64,000 bases of DNA from Hahella sp018986435. GTDB taxonomy: Bacteria > Pseudomonadota > Gammaproteobacteria > Pseudomonadales > Oleiphilaceae. Under the pieces are notes generated by a model that was not told the origin of the DNA, made no database searches, and was given only the letters and a program-made list of their open reading frames with translations. The stretch spans positions 4,712,001 through 4,776,000 of the forward strand of contig NZ_CP192738.1 of assembly GCF_050749805.1 (NCBI RefSeq), in the 5' to 3' direction. Positions 7,776 through 16,905 of the stretch are shown in pieces. The translations under genes were made by a program, and so were the position numbers. The stretch's first letter is position 1. Each line of letters opens with the position of its first letter.

Positions 7776-9179
7776 ATGACACAAATGATGCCGATACCTC
7801 CACATCTCGCCAATACGCCGCACTCCCCCACTCAGGTGACCATCCCGCCCATGCCGGACTATAACGCCCGGGTGCTCGGCTATCTGGTATGCGCCGCCAT
7901 CATCGTCGCCGGCATTCTGGAGGGGCATTTCGACGAGTACCTTATCTGGATCATTCCCGGCGCCATGCTATGGCCGCATATTCTGTATTTCGCTCTACGC
8001 TTCTTCGACAAGCAGAAGAACACCAAGGTCCGCCAGGGCATGATGGTGGTGGATGGATTTCTATGCGGCGTGATTCTGGTGCTGATCAAATTCAGCGTCA
8101 CCCCCACCCTGTTTTTTCTGCTGATGCTGAACTTCAGCTTCATAATCGTCGGCGGCATGAAAAGCTGGCTGTATGGCAATATCGCCTTTCTCGCCGGCTT
8201 TACCGTGGCGTCCATCTATTTTGGTCTGAGCTTTGCGCCGCCCACCCCCATGGTGGTCAGCATCATCGGCGGCGTCACCTGTTCGCTGTATGTCGGCGTC
8301 ACTGCTTACTACACGCACCAACAGGCCCGCGCCCTGGTGCAGGCGAAGTCGCAGATTCAGTTTCAGCGCGAGCAATCCATCGCCCTGTCTCATAAGCTGG
8401 CCAAATACCTGTCTCCTCAGGTATGGCAGTCCATCTTTACCGGCGAGCGCGACGTGCGCCTGGAAACTCAGCGTAAACGCCTGGCGGTGTTTTTCTCCGA
8501 CATCAAAGGATTCACCGAGCTGGCGGAGGAAATGGAGCCGGAAAGTCTGACCGAGCTGCTTAACACCTACTTCAACGAGATGTCCCAGATCGCGCTTAAG
8601 TACGGCGGCACCATCGACAAATTCGTCGGCGACAGCATCATGATCTTCTTCGGCGACCCCAGCAGTCGCGGCGCCAAGGAAGATACCTGCGCCTGCGTCA
8701 TGATGGCGATCGAAATGCGCAAGCACATGAAAATTCTACGGCAGAAATGGCGTAGCCAAGGCGTGCGCACGCCGCTGGAAATTCGCATGGGCATTAGCAC
8801 TGGTTACTGCACTGTGGGCAACTTCGGTGCGGAAAACCGTATGGATTACACCATCATAGGCAAAGAAGTTAACCTCGCCAGCCGTCTCGAATCCATGGCG
8901 GCGCCCGGAGAAATTCTGGTATCCTACGAGACCTTCGCGCTGATCAAGGACACTATCATGTGCCGGGATAAGGGCGAAATTACGGTGAAGGGCTTCACCA
9001 AGCCGGTGCCGATTTACTCCGTCGTGGATCTACGCCGCGACATCGGCGGCAATCAGAGCTTTATCGAGCATGAAACCGAAGGATTCGCCATGTATCTGGA
9101 CGCAGGCAAGGTCAGCGCCCAGGCCAAAGAGCGCATACTGAAATCCCTCGAAAGCGCTGCGGAAAAGTTGCGTAACTAA
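7776..9179 (+). CDS. cyaB: Membrane adenylate cyclase, MASE2 + class III catalytic domain
   Basis: Makes cAMP from ATP. The N-terminal half (about residues 30-180) has six hydrophobic segments in the style of the MASE2 sensor of Pseudomonas CyaB. A linker then leads to a class III cyclase domain (about 235-425). The first metal-binding Asp is in FFSDIKGFTELAEEMEP and the second in DKFVGDSIMIFFGDP. The Lys of DKFVGD and the Asp of MDYTIIG are the adenine-selecting residues, which favours cAMP over cGMP. The transition-state Asn and Arg lie in KEVNLASRLESMA. Length (467) is close to CyaB. The gene stands alone behind a terminator-like leader hairpin. Confidence 0.9.
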   Translation: MTQMMPIPPHLANTPHSPTQVTIPPMPDYNARVLGYLVCAAIIVAGILEGHFDEYLIWIIPGAMLWPHILYFALRFFDKQKNTKVRQGMMVVDGFLCGVILVLIKFSVTPTLFFLLMLNFSFIIVGGMKSWLYGNIAFLAGFTVASIYFGLSFAPPTPMVVSIIGGVTCSLYVGVTAYYTHQQARALVQAKSQIQFQREQSIALSHKLAKYLSPQVWQSIFTGERDVRLETQRKRLAVFFSDIKGFTELAEEMEPESLTELLNTYFNEMSQIALKYGGTIDKFVGDSIMIFFGDPSSRGAKEDTCACVMMAIEMRKHMKILRQKWRSQGVRTPLEIRMGISTGYCTVGNFGAENRMDYTIIGKEVNLASRLESMAAPGEILVSYETFALIKDTIMCRDKGEITVKGFTKPVPIYSVVDLRRDIGGNQSFIEHETEGFAMYLDAGKVSAQAKERILKSLESAAEKLRN

Positions 9180-9224
9180 CCGCGCCCTTCCCCCACAAAT
9201 TACAGAAGATTTGCAAGTAAGCAT

Positions 9225-9261
9225 CGCGCATCTCATGGCGTCGGCGACGCAGAGATGTGCG
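9225..9261. other. Long imperfect hairpin downstream of the cyclase gene
   Basis: An outer stem CGCGCATCTC (9225-9234) pairs with GAGATGTGCG (9252-9261), with one G-U pair. An inner stem GCGTC/GACGC with a 3-base loop continues it. No T tract follows on either strand. It could be a transcript-end structure or part of the untranslated leader of the next gene. Confidence 0.35.
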
Positions 9262-9419
9262 ACATGGGTACATTTCAGTACACGGAGGTCGGCTTCGCCA
9301 TGATCTAAATAAGTCGCGTCATCCTTCGACGCGCACCCCGCCCCAATTGCATTCACGCAGACCCAACAGGCGTCGGCGCGACTGTGCGCAATTTTTCGCC
9401 TTTCAAAATCAGGTTCTAT

Positions 9420-10754
9420 ATGTCACACAAGAAAACGCTACTCAGCGTCTCTCTGCTTATTTTTCTGGGCGCACTGGAGAAAACCATCGTCACCACGCCT
9501 CTTCCCGTCATCGGGGCGGAACTCAACGCCATGAACGATATCGCCTGGGTCGTCACCGCTTACCTGCTGACCGCCACCAGCGTCATTCCAATCTGCGGAA
9601 AGCTAAGCGATCTGTTCGGCCGGCTCAAAGTAATCATCGTCAGTCTGGGCATTTTCTCCATTGGGTCACTGCTATGCGCTCTCGCCAGCGATATGCAGTC
9701 GCTCATACTCGCCCGAGCCTTGCAGGGTGTCGGTGGCGGGGCTTTGATTTCACTGGCGTTCGTGGTGATTTCAGACGCCATTCCAGCACGGGAGATTGGC
9801 CGCTATCAGGGGTACATCTCCGCCATCTATGTGATTTCCAATATTGCCGGGCCGGTATTCGGCAGTCTGTTGACGGAACATATGAGCTGGCGCTGGATCT
9901 TCGCGATCAATATTCCTCTGGCCCTGCTGGCGGCTTTTATCGCCATAAGAAGCATCAAAGATAAAGTCGTCAAACGTGAAGACAAGTTCAATTGGGGCGG
10001 CTCGCTGCTATTGGTGTCCTCCACTACCCTGCTTATCTTGTTGCTGAGCGAAGACCTCAGCTTACCCCACGCCTTCTCGCTCGTTGGAGCCTTATTTATC
10101 GCCGGGGCCTGGACTTATCTGCTCACGGACAAAAAGCGCTCCGTCGTCCCGCGCCATCTGTTCAAGCTCCCCAACTACGCCGCCTGTATCTTGACGATGG
10201 GCGTAAGCCAGATCCTGATGACAGCGGCGTTAATTTACTTCCCGTTGCAAATGCAGGTGCAGAACGGCGTCAGCCTGACCCTCAGCGGCTATAGCATGCT
10301 GCTGTTCACTCTTGGAGTCTGCGTTAGCGCCTATTTTTCCGGCAAACATATTGCCGCGACAGGGGCTTACAAGACGCACATTTTGGCGGGTTTCATACTG
10401 ATCGCCGTCGCCTTCTTCCTGATGTTGATGAAAGTGGCGTTCGTGTCGCTGTTTCCAATAATTGGATTGGGAATCGGCTTCACTTTGCCAGGAGTCACCT
10501 GTGCGGTACAAAACGTGTTGCCCGCAGCGGACAGAGGCGTTGGCATTTCCTTCTTCGGATATGTGCGGGAGTTAAGCGGCGCTGCTGGCGTGGTGATCTG
10601 CTCTACCTTGTACCACGGCAGTAGCTCCCCGCAAGCAGCCTACAGCGCTTTCGGCGCGATATATCTCGCCATGTGCTTATTCGCCAGTCTGGCGTTTATT
10701 ATTGTGGCGGGGTTTATCACCGAGAAAGAGCTGATGACCCAAGTGGCGGAATAG
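9420..10754 (+). CDS. MFS multidrug-type efflux transporter
   Basis: Inner-membrane major facilitator, 444 residues, probably a proton-driven exporter of the DHA2 drug type. The start of helix 1 carries LEKTIVTTPLPVIGAELN, and the loop after helix 2 carries GKLSDLFGRLKV. The fourth-helix arginine region is ARALQGVGGGALISLAFVVI, and the antiporter motif C follows as YISNIAGPVFGSLLTE-type residues near 125-150. About 13-14 hydrophobic segments are visible. I start at the ATG at 9420 (MSHKKTLLS); an in-frame GTG at 9384 adds 12 residues without a ribosome site. No regulator is adjacent, so the substrate is unknown. Confidence 0.85.
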   Translation: MSHKKTLLSVSLLIFLGALEKTIVTTPLPVIGAELNAMNDIAWVVTAYLLTATSVIPICGKLSDLFGRLKVIIVSLGIFSIGSLLCALASDMQSLILARALQGVGGGALISLAFVVISDAIPAREIGRYQGYISAIYVISNIAGPVFGSLLTEHMSWRWIFAINIPLALLAAFIAIRSIKDKVVKREDKFNWGGSLLLVSSTTLLILLLSEDLSLPHAFSLVGALFIAGAWTYLLTDKKRSVVPRHLFKLPNYAACILTMGVSQILMTAALIYFPLQMQVQNGVSLTLSGYSMLLFTLGVCVSAYFSGKHIAATGAYKTHILAGFILIAVAFFLMLMKVAFVSLFPIIGLGIGFTLPGVTCAVQNVLPAADRGVGISFFGYVRELSGAAGVVICSTLYHGSSSPQAAYSAFGAIYLAMCLFASLAFIIVAGFITEKELMTQVAE

Positions 10755-10799
10755 CATTGCCGAAAGGCCTGTGACTATCAGTGGCGAATGCAGTTGGCA

Positions 10800-10826
10800 G
10801 CCGCGCCAGACTTACTCAGGCGCGGC
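10800..10826. terminator. Hairpin between convergent MFS and queF genes
   Basis: A perfect 8-bp GC-rich stem (GCCGCGCC / GGCGCGGC) with an 11-base loop lies between two converging genes. There is no T tract, so termination efficiency is uncertain. Confidence 0.4.
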
Positions 10827-10857
10827 CATCCCTAAATGGACGAGGGGGAGGTCTGAG

Positions 10858-11682
10858 CTACTGTCGCGGCAATTTGAAATTATCCGCCATCAACGGATAG
10901 TTAGAGCGCAATGGGTTGATATCCAGACCGCCGCGTCGGGTATAACGCGCATACACCGCCAACTTCTCCGGCTGATATCGTTGCATCAGCGCCAGATAGA
11001 CCGATTCCACGCAATGTTCATGAAAATCCTGATGCGAACGCATGGAGACGATGTACTTCAGCAGCGCAGCCTTATCCAATGGCTTACCGCGATAGTGAAT
11101 ATACAGTGTGGCCCAATCCGGTTGCCCGGTGACCGGACAATTGCTCTTCAACAGATCCGAACTCAGCGTTTCCTCCACTACATCGTCGCCCACCGGATCG
11201 GGCAGTAGTGAGGCGTCAGGGGTATACACCTCCACCTCGATATCCAGACCGTCCAGATTTTCCGCCGCCTGCCAGAAGGAGGGCTCATCGCGCCAGTCTC
11301 TTGCCGACAACAATGTCACCGACACCTCGCCTTCCGCCGCCACAGACAGGTCTTTCTGCATCAGCGCTTGCACCTCTTCACGGGAAGCGAAACGGCTTTG
11401 ATTGAACGAGTTCAGGTACAGTTTGAAAGACTTGGACTCAATGATATTGAGGCTGTCACAGCGAATGCGGAATACGCCAAGCGCCACTTCCGGCTTGCCT
11501 TTGCTGTTGAGCCAGGACAGCTCATAGCCGTTCCATAAATCTTCGCCAACAAAATCCGGTGCGTCGCTCAACCCCAAAGTCTCCCGGGATTTGGCGCGGG
11601 GGATCGGGGTCAGCCAGGACGGAGAGTATTCCTCAGGGTATTCCGTCGCCTTCCCCAGGTGCGTATGTTTTTCCAGTTCCAC
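10858..11682 (-). CDS. queF: NADPH-dependent 7-cyano-7-deazaguanine reductase QueF
   Basis: Reduces the nitrile preQ0 to the amine preQ1, a step in making the tRNA base queuosine. The long two-half (type II) form is seen here. The NADPH/substrate motif is ESKSFKLYLNSFNQ. The catalytic cysteine sits in LKSNCPVTGQPDWATLYI, and the C-terminal half carries SHQDFHEHCVESVY and YARYTRRGGLDINP. I start at the GTG at 11682 because GGAG lies eight bases upstream. The longer reading to 11718 overlaps the preceding transporter gene. Length is then 274 residues, like E. coli QueF. Confidence 0.95.
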   Translation of the reverse strand: MELEKHTHLGKATEYPEEYSPSWLTPIPRAKSRETLGLSDAPDFVGEDLWNGYELSWLNSKGKPEVALGVFRIRCDSLNIIESKSFKLYLNSFNQSRFASREEVQALMQKDLSVAAEGEVSVTLLSARDWRDEPSFWQAAENLDGLDIEVEVYTPDASLLPDPVGDDVVEETLSSDLLKSNCPVTGQPDWATLYIHYRGKPLDKAALLKYIVSMRSHQDFHEHCVESVYLALMQRYQPEKLAVYARYTRRGGLDINPLRSNYPLMADNFKLPRQ

Positions 11683-11701
11683 AATTACTTCTCCAAACCG
11701 G

Positions 11702-12472
11702 TTAGGTGCGTATGCCAACGCCTTTGTTCAACAAGCGCATACTAAAGCTGAACAACGCGACGATAAATAAAAGAATCATGCCGTAGGCCGCGCCCAGGTT
11801 GATATCGCTAACGCCCAGCAGGCCATAACGGAAGGCGTTGATCATATACAGAATAGGGTTGATCAATGACACATTCTGCCAGAACTCCGGCAGGAGCGTG
11901 ATGGAGTAAAAGACTCCGCCCAAATAAGTCAACGGCGTCAGAATAAAAGTCGGCACAATAGAGATGTCGTCAAACTTGTTGGCGTAGACCGCATTGATAA
12001 AGCCGCCCAGTGAGAACAGCACCGCCGTCATGAACACCACGCTGACCACCACCGGCACGCTGTGAATCTGCAGGTCGGTAAAATACAGGGAGATCGCCGT
12101 CACAATCACGCCCACCGCCAGACCACGGGCGACACCGCCGCCAACGTATCCCAGCAGAATGACGTAATTCGGTACAGGAGCCACCAGCAGTTCTTCAATG
12201 CTGTGTTGAAACTTCATGCCGAAGAATGAAGACACCACGTTAGCGTAGGAGTTAGTGATGACCGACATCATGATCAATCCGGGCACAATAAAATCCATGT
12301 AGGAATATCCGCCCATTTCTCCAATTCTCGGCCCGATAAGGTTGCCGAAAATCACGAAATACAACGTCATGGTGATCGCCGGCGGCAGCAATGTCTGCGA
12401 CCAGATGCGGGTGAAGCGACGCACCTCCTTGATCAGAATAGTCTGGAAGGCAATCATAATCGCGCTGTTCAT
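11702..12472 (-). CDS. yadH: ABC-2 type exporter permease (YadH-like)
   Basis: Inner-membrane permease of an ABC-2 exporter, 256 residues with six hydrophobic segments. The family-typical features are the amphipathic start IKEVRRFTRIWSQTLLPPAI, the loop FGMKFQHSIEELLVAPVP and the signature LGGVFYSITLLPEFWQNVS. It overlaps the ATPase gene upstream by four bases (ATGA), so the two are translationally coupled. The E. coli pair yadGH is the closest match I know; the exported substrate is not established. Confidence 0.88.
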   Translation of the reverse strand: MNSAIMIAFQTILIKEVRRFTRIWSQTLLPPAITMTLYFVIFGNLIGPRIGEMGGYSYMDFIVPGLIMMSVITNSYANVVSSFFGMKFQHSIEELLVAPVPNYVILLGYVGGGVARGLAVGVIVTAISLYFTDLQIHSVPVVVSVVFMTAVLFSLGGFINAVYANKFDDISIVPTFILTPLTYLGGVFYSITLLPEFWQNVSLINPILYMINAFRYGLLGVSDINLGAAYGMILLFIVALFSFSMRLLNKGVGIRT

Positions 12473-13428
12473 GCCTGCGCCTCCTCTGCGTTCGCCGTAC
12501 TGCCTGTCTCGTTCTTATCCTCATTGACCATGCGGATGAACAACTCTTCCAGGCGATTGGTTTTCGTGCGCATACTGCTCACTTTCACCCCCAACTGGTC
12601 CAACTGCTGGAACACCTCGTTCAGGCTGCGCTGCTTGTCCACATCCACTTCCAACATACCGTCGGCGGTAAGGCGGGAACCATAGCCTTCAAGACGCGGC
12701 GCCTCTTGCAGACGACAAGTGAGATCCAGCACGAAGGTTTCCTGGTTTAGCTTATTCAACAGGTCGCGCTTATTGGTGTTTTCCAGAATCCGGCCGCGAT
12801 CGATGATGGCGATGTTGCGGCACAACGCTTCCGCCTCTTCCAGATAGTGAGTAGTCAGAATAATCGTGCGGCCTTCGTTGTTGACGTTGGTGAGAAAGGT
12901 CCACATGCTGCGGCGCAGTTCAATGTCCACGCCAGCGGTAGGTTCGTCGAGAATAATCAGCCGCGGCTCATGCACCAGCGCGCGCGCAATCATCAGACGC
13001 CGCTTCATACCACCGGACAACATGCGCGCCTGTTGGTCCTTCTTATCCCAAAGCCCCAGCTCTCGCAGATATTTTTCCGCATTGTCCTTGGATGCTTTAG
13101 CGGGAATGCCGTAATACCCTGCCTGGGTGACGAGGATATCGAATACTTTTTCGAACTGATTAAAGTTGAATTCCTGAGGCACAACGCCCAGTTGCAGTTT
13201 TGCTTTGACCAGGTCCTTATCAAGATCATGACCAAAGATGGAGACGGAGCCGGATGTTTTGTTCACTAGTGACGATACGATGCCAAGAGTGGTGGACTTG
13301 CCTGCGCCGTTAGGGCCTAGCAGAGCAAAGAAGTCGCCCTCCTCCACATCCAGATTGATGCCCTTCAAGGCCTCAAAACCGTTACCGTATATTTTTCTTA
13401 AATCGCGAATAGCCAGTGCGGTAGTCAT
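12469..13428 (-). CDS. yadG: ABC-2 type exporter ATPase (YadG-like)
   Basis: ATP-binding subunit that drives the adjacent permease. Walker A is GPNGAGKSTT, the ABC signature is LSGGMKRRLMIARALVHEP and Walker B is LIILDEPTAGVD, followed by the H-loop TTHYLEEAE. The ATPase core ends near residue 230. A C-terminal extension of about 85 residues follows and finishes in an acidic, Ala/Glu-rich tail. It heads a two-gene operon with the permease. Confidence 0.9.
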   Translation of the reverse strand: MTTALAIRDLRKIYGNGFEALKGINLDVEEGDFFALLGPNGAGKSTTLGIVSSLVNKTSGSVSIFGHDLDKDLVKAKLQLGVVPQEFNFNQFEKVFDILVTQAGYYGIPAKASKDNAEKYLRELGLWDKKDQQARMLSGGMKRRLMIARALVHEPRLIILDEPTAGVDIELRRSMWTFLTNVNNEGRTIILTTHYLEEAEALCRNIAIIDRGRILENTNKRDLLNKLNQETFVLDLTCRLQEAPRLEGYGSRLTADGMLEVDVDKQRSLNEVFQQLDQLGVKVSSMRTKTNRLEELFIRMVNEDKNETGSTANAEEAQA

Positions 13429-13743
13429 AATTCTTTCTGATTCCTGCGGCCAGTGAGAGAGCGTCAGGCATAAGGGGCGCGCCAGCGGCCTGATTTACGG
13501 GAAGACTGTATAGATTGCGTCGCCGCCTGTTTTTTTCAATGAAAAAGACGGAATTAATCGTCCATTTCCCTGAAAACTGCGATGGGCTTCCTTTTTAGCG
13601 CCCGCCCACTCTTTATAATCTGCGTCAATAAGCGCCTGGATTGAGGGCACAGCAGCGACCACGCGCGCAACCTGTTGTTTGCAGACACAATAAACGGACG
13701 CTATTGGCCTGCAAAATAAATAATAAACAAAAGGAAAGTAGCA
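13429..13743. other. Divergent promoter region between exporter and lipoprotein genes
   Basis: No gene seen. A TATAAT hexamer at 13614-13619 (plus strand) is a plausible -10 element for the lipoprotein gene, although the matching -35 is poor. AAAGGAAAG just before 13744 is that gene's ribosome site. Confidence 0.45.
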
Positions 13744-14760
13744 ATGATGAAACGGCCGTTAAGAGCCATGACCCTGACGTTCGCCGCCGTGCTGGCGGGT
13801 TGTGGCGGCGGAGGCGAATCCAGCGACGACAGAGCGACCGCCTATCTTGGTTCACCCGGCGTGGCGGGCCTTAACTACCGCACCGCAAGCCAATCCGGCG
13901 TTACCGGCGATTATGGCGAGTTCAGATACTACCCTGGTGAAACTGTCACCTTCTTCGTCGGTGACGTGGTGCTGGCGCAGGACATTCCCATCAAGCGATT
14001 CATGACTCCCATCGACTTCGACCCGACTTGGGAACAGACCATCTATCCCGGCACAGAGGTCGGCGGTCTCAGCACTCATAAAGAGCAGGAAAAGCAGGTG
14101 CTCAACGCGGAATCCAATATCGCCGTCAATACAGCGCGCTTCCTGGTTTCCATCGACTTCGATTCCGATACGGAAAACGGCATTCAGGTTCGCAACTCCA
14201 CGCGCGCAACAATCGAAAACTCCGTCAATGCCGCCGGCGTGGACTTTACTATCGATCCCGCTAACTTCGGCAACCTGGACGACCTCCCCGAAAGCCCGGA
14301 AAACCTCCTTGTGGCGGAGCTGTGTCTGCGTGAAGTCTGTTCCGACCTAACACCGCTGGAAACAGTCGCCGCCGCCTCAGTGGGCGTGAATTGGGTCAAC
14401 ACGCTCGGCTCCAATATCTTTCTCAGGGAAGGCGGCCATATCTTTCTGGAAAGCGAGCACATTGAGGCCAACGCTGGCGACACGCGCACTTTCACCGTAC
14501 AAATCCGGCTGATTGATATTTCCGTCGGGCTGGCGGATCTGGAAGTGAAAACGGTAGATGAACTACCGGATTCCGACGGCGAGATTCCAGACCCGCCCCG
14601 CTCAGTCATCGCAATAGTTCCCGACCCAACGCCGGAAAGCAGGGAGTTCAGTTTTATGATTACGGGAGAATCGGGAGAGGAAACGGAGATTGTGGTGAAT
14701 ATGCGTCTGGAAGGAGACTATCGCTGGTATCAGAAGGTGATGCGGGTAACGCTGCTATAG
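13744..14760 (+). CDS. Predicted lipoprotein of unknown function
   Basis: 338-residue exported lipoprotein. The signal ends in the lipobox AAVLAGC followed by GGGGESSDD, a flexible Gly/Ser/Asp linker that also favours outer-membrane sorting. The segment after it, VAGLNYRTASQSGVTGDYGE then FRYYPGETVTFFVGDVVLA, is a pattern I have seen at the start of many surface lipoproteins of marine gammaproteobacteria. I cannot name a function. The rest is rich in beta-prone and acidic segments with no catalytic motif. It has its own promoter region and is not in an operon. Confidence 0.8.
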   Translation: MMKRPLRAMTLTFAAVLAGCGGGGESSDDRATAYLGSPGVAGLNYRTASQSGVTGDYGEFRYYPGETVTFFVGDVVLAQDIPIKRFMTPIDFDPTWEQTIYPGTEVGGLSTHKEQEKQVLNAESNIAVNTARFLVSIDFDSDTENGIQVRNSTRATIENSVNAAGVDFTIDPANFGNLDDLPESPENLLVAELCLREVCSDLTPLETVAAASVGVNWVNTLGSNIFLREGGHIFLESEHIEANAGDTRTFTVQIRLIDISVGLADLEVKTVDELPDSDGEIPDPPRSVIAIVPDPTPESREFSFMITGESGEETEIVVNMRLEGDYRWYQKVMRVTLL

Positions 14761-14781
14761 CGTCAACCGCATCACGCCTCA

Positions 14782-16107
14782 TCATCCCATGAAGTGACGC
14801 AGGCTCCAGCGGCTGTTGGCGCCGGTCACCTGAAAGCGAGAGGCGTCAATGCCATAGGCTCCGCTGGGCAGACTGTGGGTGATGTGAAGATAGCTGTCTT
14901 CATTGCCCTGTTTGATGTTAAACGCCATCAAATCCACCACTTTGGCGGTGCGCAGCGGCGCTTTGTCTTCATCCAACAGCACCATCACGGTCGGCCATAA
15001 CTTCCTTTCCATGTTGTGCTGAATGACAACGCCCACTTCGCGATTGCTCAATTCGACCGTGGCGCCGGTCGGGTAGATGCCGACGCACTGAATGAATTTT
15101 TCCACCAGGTCTTCCTGGAATTCAATATTGCGGGAATGGTATAGCGCCGTCACCGCTTGTAGCGAGGTCATCGCTTCCGCGCCGGCGCGCGGCTCCAGCA
15201 TTTCCTGATAATGATCAACCAGCCCAGCTATCTTGGCCAGCAAAGGAATCTTGTCGCCAGTCACCCCTTGCGGGAAGCCAGAACCGTTGTGGCGCTCGCG
15301 ATGATATTCCACCACACTGATCACTCTTGGCGAAATGGTGGAGTCCGACTTGAGAATCGCCACGCTCATGTCCACATATCCTTTGTAGCGCTGGTACTGG
15401 GCGGCGTCCAGGAATTTGGCGCTTTGCAATAGCTCTTGCGGCATTTTCGCCTTGCCTACCTGGCTCAACAACAGGCCAGTAGCCAAATCTTTGAGGTAAC
15501 TTCTGGAAAGTCCGAGCTGACGACCAAACACCAATCCCCAAATGCTGGCGGCTACTGAGTGTGAGTAAGCGTACTCATCCCGTCTTCTGACACGGGACAA
15601 CCACAGCATGGCGTCGGGGTTGCGAATAACGCTCTCCACCATCATGGCGGCGACTTCTTCAGTCTCAACAATATCCGGAGCCTGTCCTAAGCAAACATTG
15701 GCGAAAACGCGATCCAGCGCCTGATTCACCCGATGCGTCAGCTTTTCCGCTTCTTTTACTTCATGTTTCAGCGTACTTTGGCGCTCGTATTTGGCGGGAC
15801 GACGGATTTTAATAGGAGGAAGGGTCAGACGGTGCTCTTCAACGGATTTACCGGAAGACAATGAGCCTAATTTGAACAGCAGCTCTTCTTTGCCGCTGCT
15901 CTCCATTTTTTCATATTCGGTACGCGTCAACGGCCGGTCGATATATACCGAACGACAAAAGGACTGCAGAGCGCGAATATCATCCGCACTGCGAATATAA
16001 AAACCCTGAATAGGAAATGGAGTTTGATGCCATGGACGATCTAAATCCGCAACAAACATCCCGATTTGTAATTCACTTACCGCTATTTGTGTCTTCTTGG
16101 CGGCCAT
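14782..16107 (-). CDS. Degenerate HD-GYP protein with DUF3391 N-terminus
   Basis: 441 residues. The N-terminal DUF3391-type region (VSELQIGMFVADLDRPW, then GFYIRSADDIRALQSFC) commonly precedes HD-GYP cyclic-di-GMP phosphodiesterases. The following domain (about 165-370) has HD-GYP layout, but key metal ligands are changed. The usual HDIGK reads SQVGK (GLLLSQVGKAKMP). The second His of the HHE motif is Arg (YHRERHNGSGFP), and GYP is GFP. A first His (YSHSVAAS) remains. It is therefore probably catalytically inactive and may bind or sense c-di-GMP instead; that role is inference. It is transcribed alone. Confidence 0.85.
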   Translation of the reverse strand: MAAKKTQIAVSELQIGMFVADLDRPWHQTPFPIQGFYIRSADDIRALQSFCRSVYIDRPLTRTEYEKMESSGKEELLFKLGSLSSGKSVEEHRLTLPPIKIRRPAKYERQSTLKHEVKEAEKLTHRVNQALDRVFANVCLGQAPDIVETEEVAAMMVESVIRNPDAMLWLSRVRRRDEYAYSHSVAASIWGLVFGRQLGLSRSYLKDLATGLLLSQVGKAKMPQELLQSAKFLDAAQYQRYKGYVDMSVAILKSDSTISPRVISVVEYHRERHNGSGFPQGVTGDKIPLLAKIAGLVDHYQEMLEPRAGAEAMTSLQAVTALYHSRNIEFQEDLVEKFIQCVGIYPTGATVELSNREVGVVIQHNMERKLWPTVMVLLDEDKAPLRTAKVVDLMAFNIKQGNEDSYLHITHSLPSGAYGIDASRFQVTGANSRWSLRHFMG

Positions 16108-16308
16108 AGATACAACCTCATAGAGCGTCTGCTCTAAGCTCCACTACGACATGATGACTATATTTCCCGCAATAACGGAAAGAAGCCACTGCATTCGGTA
16201 GGCTTTCGGTTACAAAAAAATTAAGTTTTCTTACGCTTTGTACAAATATAGACAAGTTCTCACGGATTTTGCGGGAGGTGTCACACTTCTTCAGGCATCG
16301 CCGTGACA

Positions 16309-16905
16309 TCAATCCGTTATGCAGACAGTTTCCGAAAGCGCTGGCGGCCGGTCTTCCGACCCGCCGGCTTCCGCCCGCTTGACCGACACTATATAAGGAA
16401 CGGAAGAGGCTTTGATATAGTCCAGATTACCGGAGCCATCATCCGTTTTAACTATTGTTCGCGCCGGCCAACAAGAAACCTGCAATTGCATAACCCGCCC
16501 CAGGTCGGCGATCTGGCTTGCTCCGTTTTCATCTGTGATCGCCCCGCATAAGGTCGTCGAATCAACTAAAGCCTTACCTTCTAACGACAGATCCTGTCCT
16601 GGCTCCCCACACCAGACCACGCCAGTTTTTTGATTCCCTCGACAGGCGTCGCCGCCTTGCCCTGGCTCCATGAACAGCAGTTCACGATCACTGCATTGGG
16701 TGCGAAGCGTAACAGGAGTGACAGCGGTCACCTCGCCACTCACGCTCTCCGTCGTCCGCCAGGAAATGAGAAACTCCCGTTCCTCTCCTGCAGAATTCTC
16801 GGCGACGAAACGACCGTAATGGGAATATTCCGTGGCGCAGCCGCCGAGCGCACTTAATAAAGGAAGGAGCAACAGTATGCGCTTAGTATGGAGGCGAATG
16901 GTCAT
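16309..16905 (-). CDS. Predicted lipoprotein, unknown
   Basis: 198-residue protein with a signal peptide ending in the lipobox LSALGGC (cysteine 23), so a membrane-anchored periplasmic lipoprotein. The mature part has several cysteines (CSDREL, ACRGNQ, VVWCGEP, TLCGAI, SCWPA, TVCITD) that could form disulfides. I do not recognise a family. The upstream neighbour fbpA points the other way, so the 350-base gap between them serves both. Confidence 0.65.
   Translation of the reverse strand: MTIRLHTKRILLLLPLLSALGGCATEYSHYGRFVAENSAGEEREFLISWRTTESVSGEVTAVTPVTLRTQCSDRELLFMEPGQGGDACRGNQKTGVVWCGEPGQDLSLEGKALVDSTTLCGAITDENGASQIADLGRVMQLQVSCWPARTIVKTDDGSGNLDYIKASSVPYIVSVKRAEAGGSEDRPPALSETVCITD

Noticed and set aside
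8061..8726. 221-codon open frame on the minus strand
   Set aside because: Antisense to the adenylate cyclase catalytic domain, which has all active-site residues.
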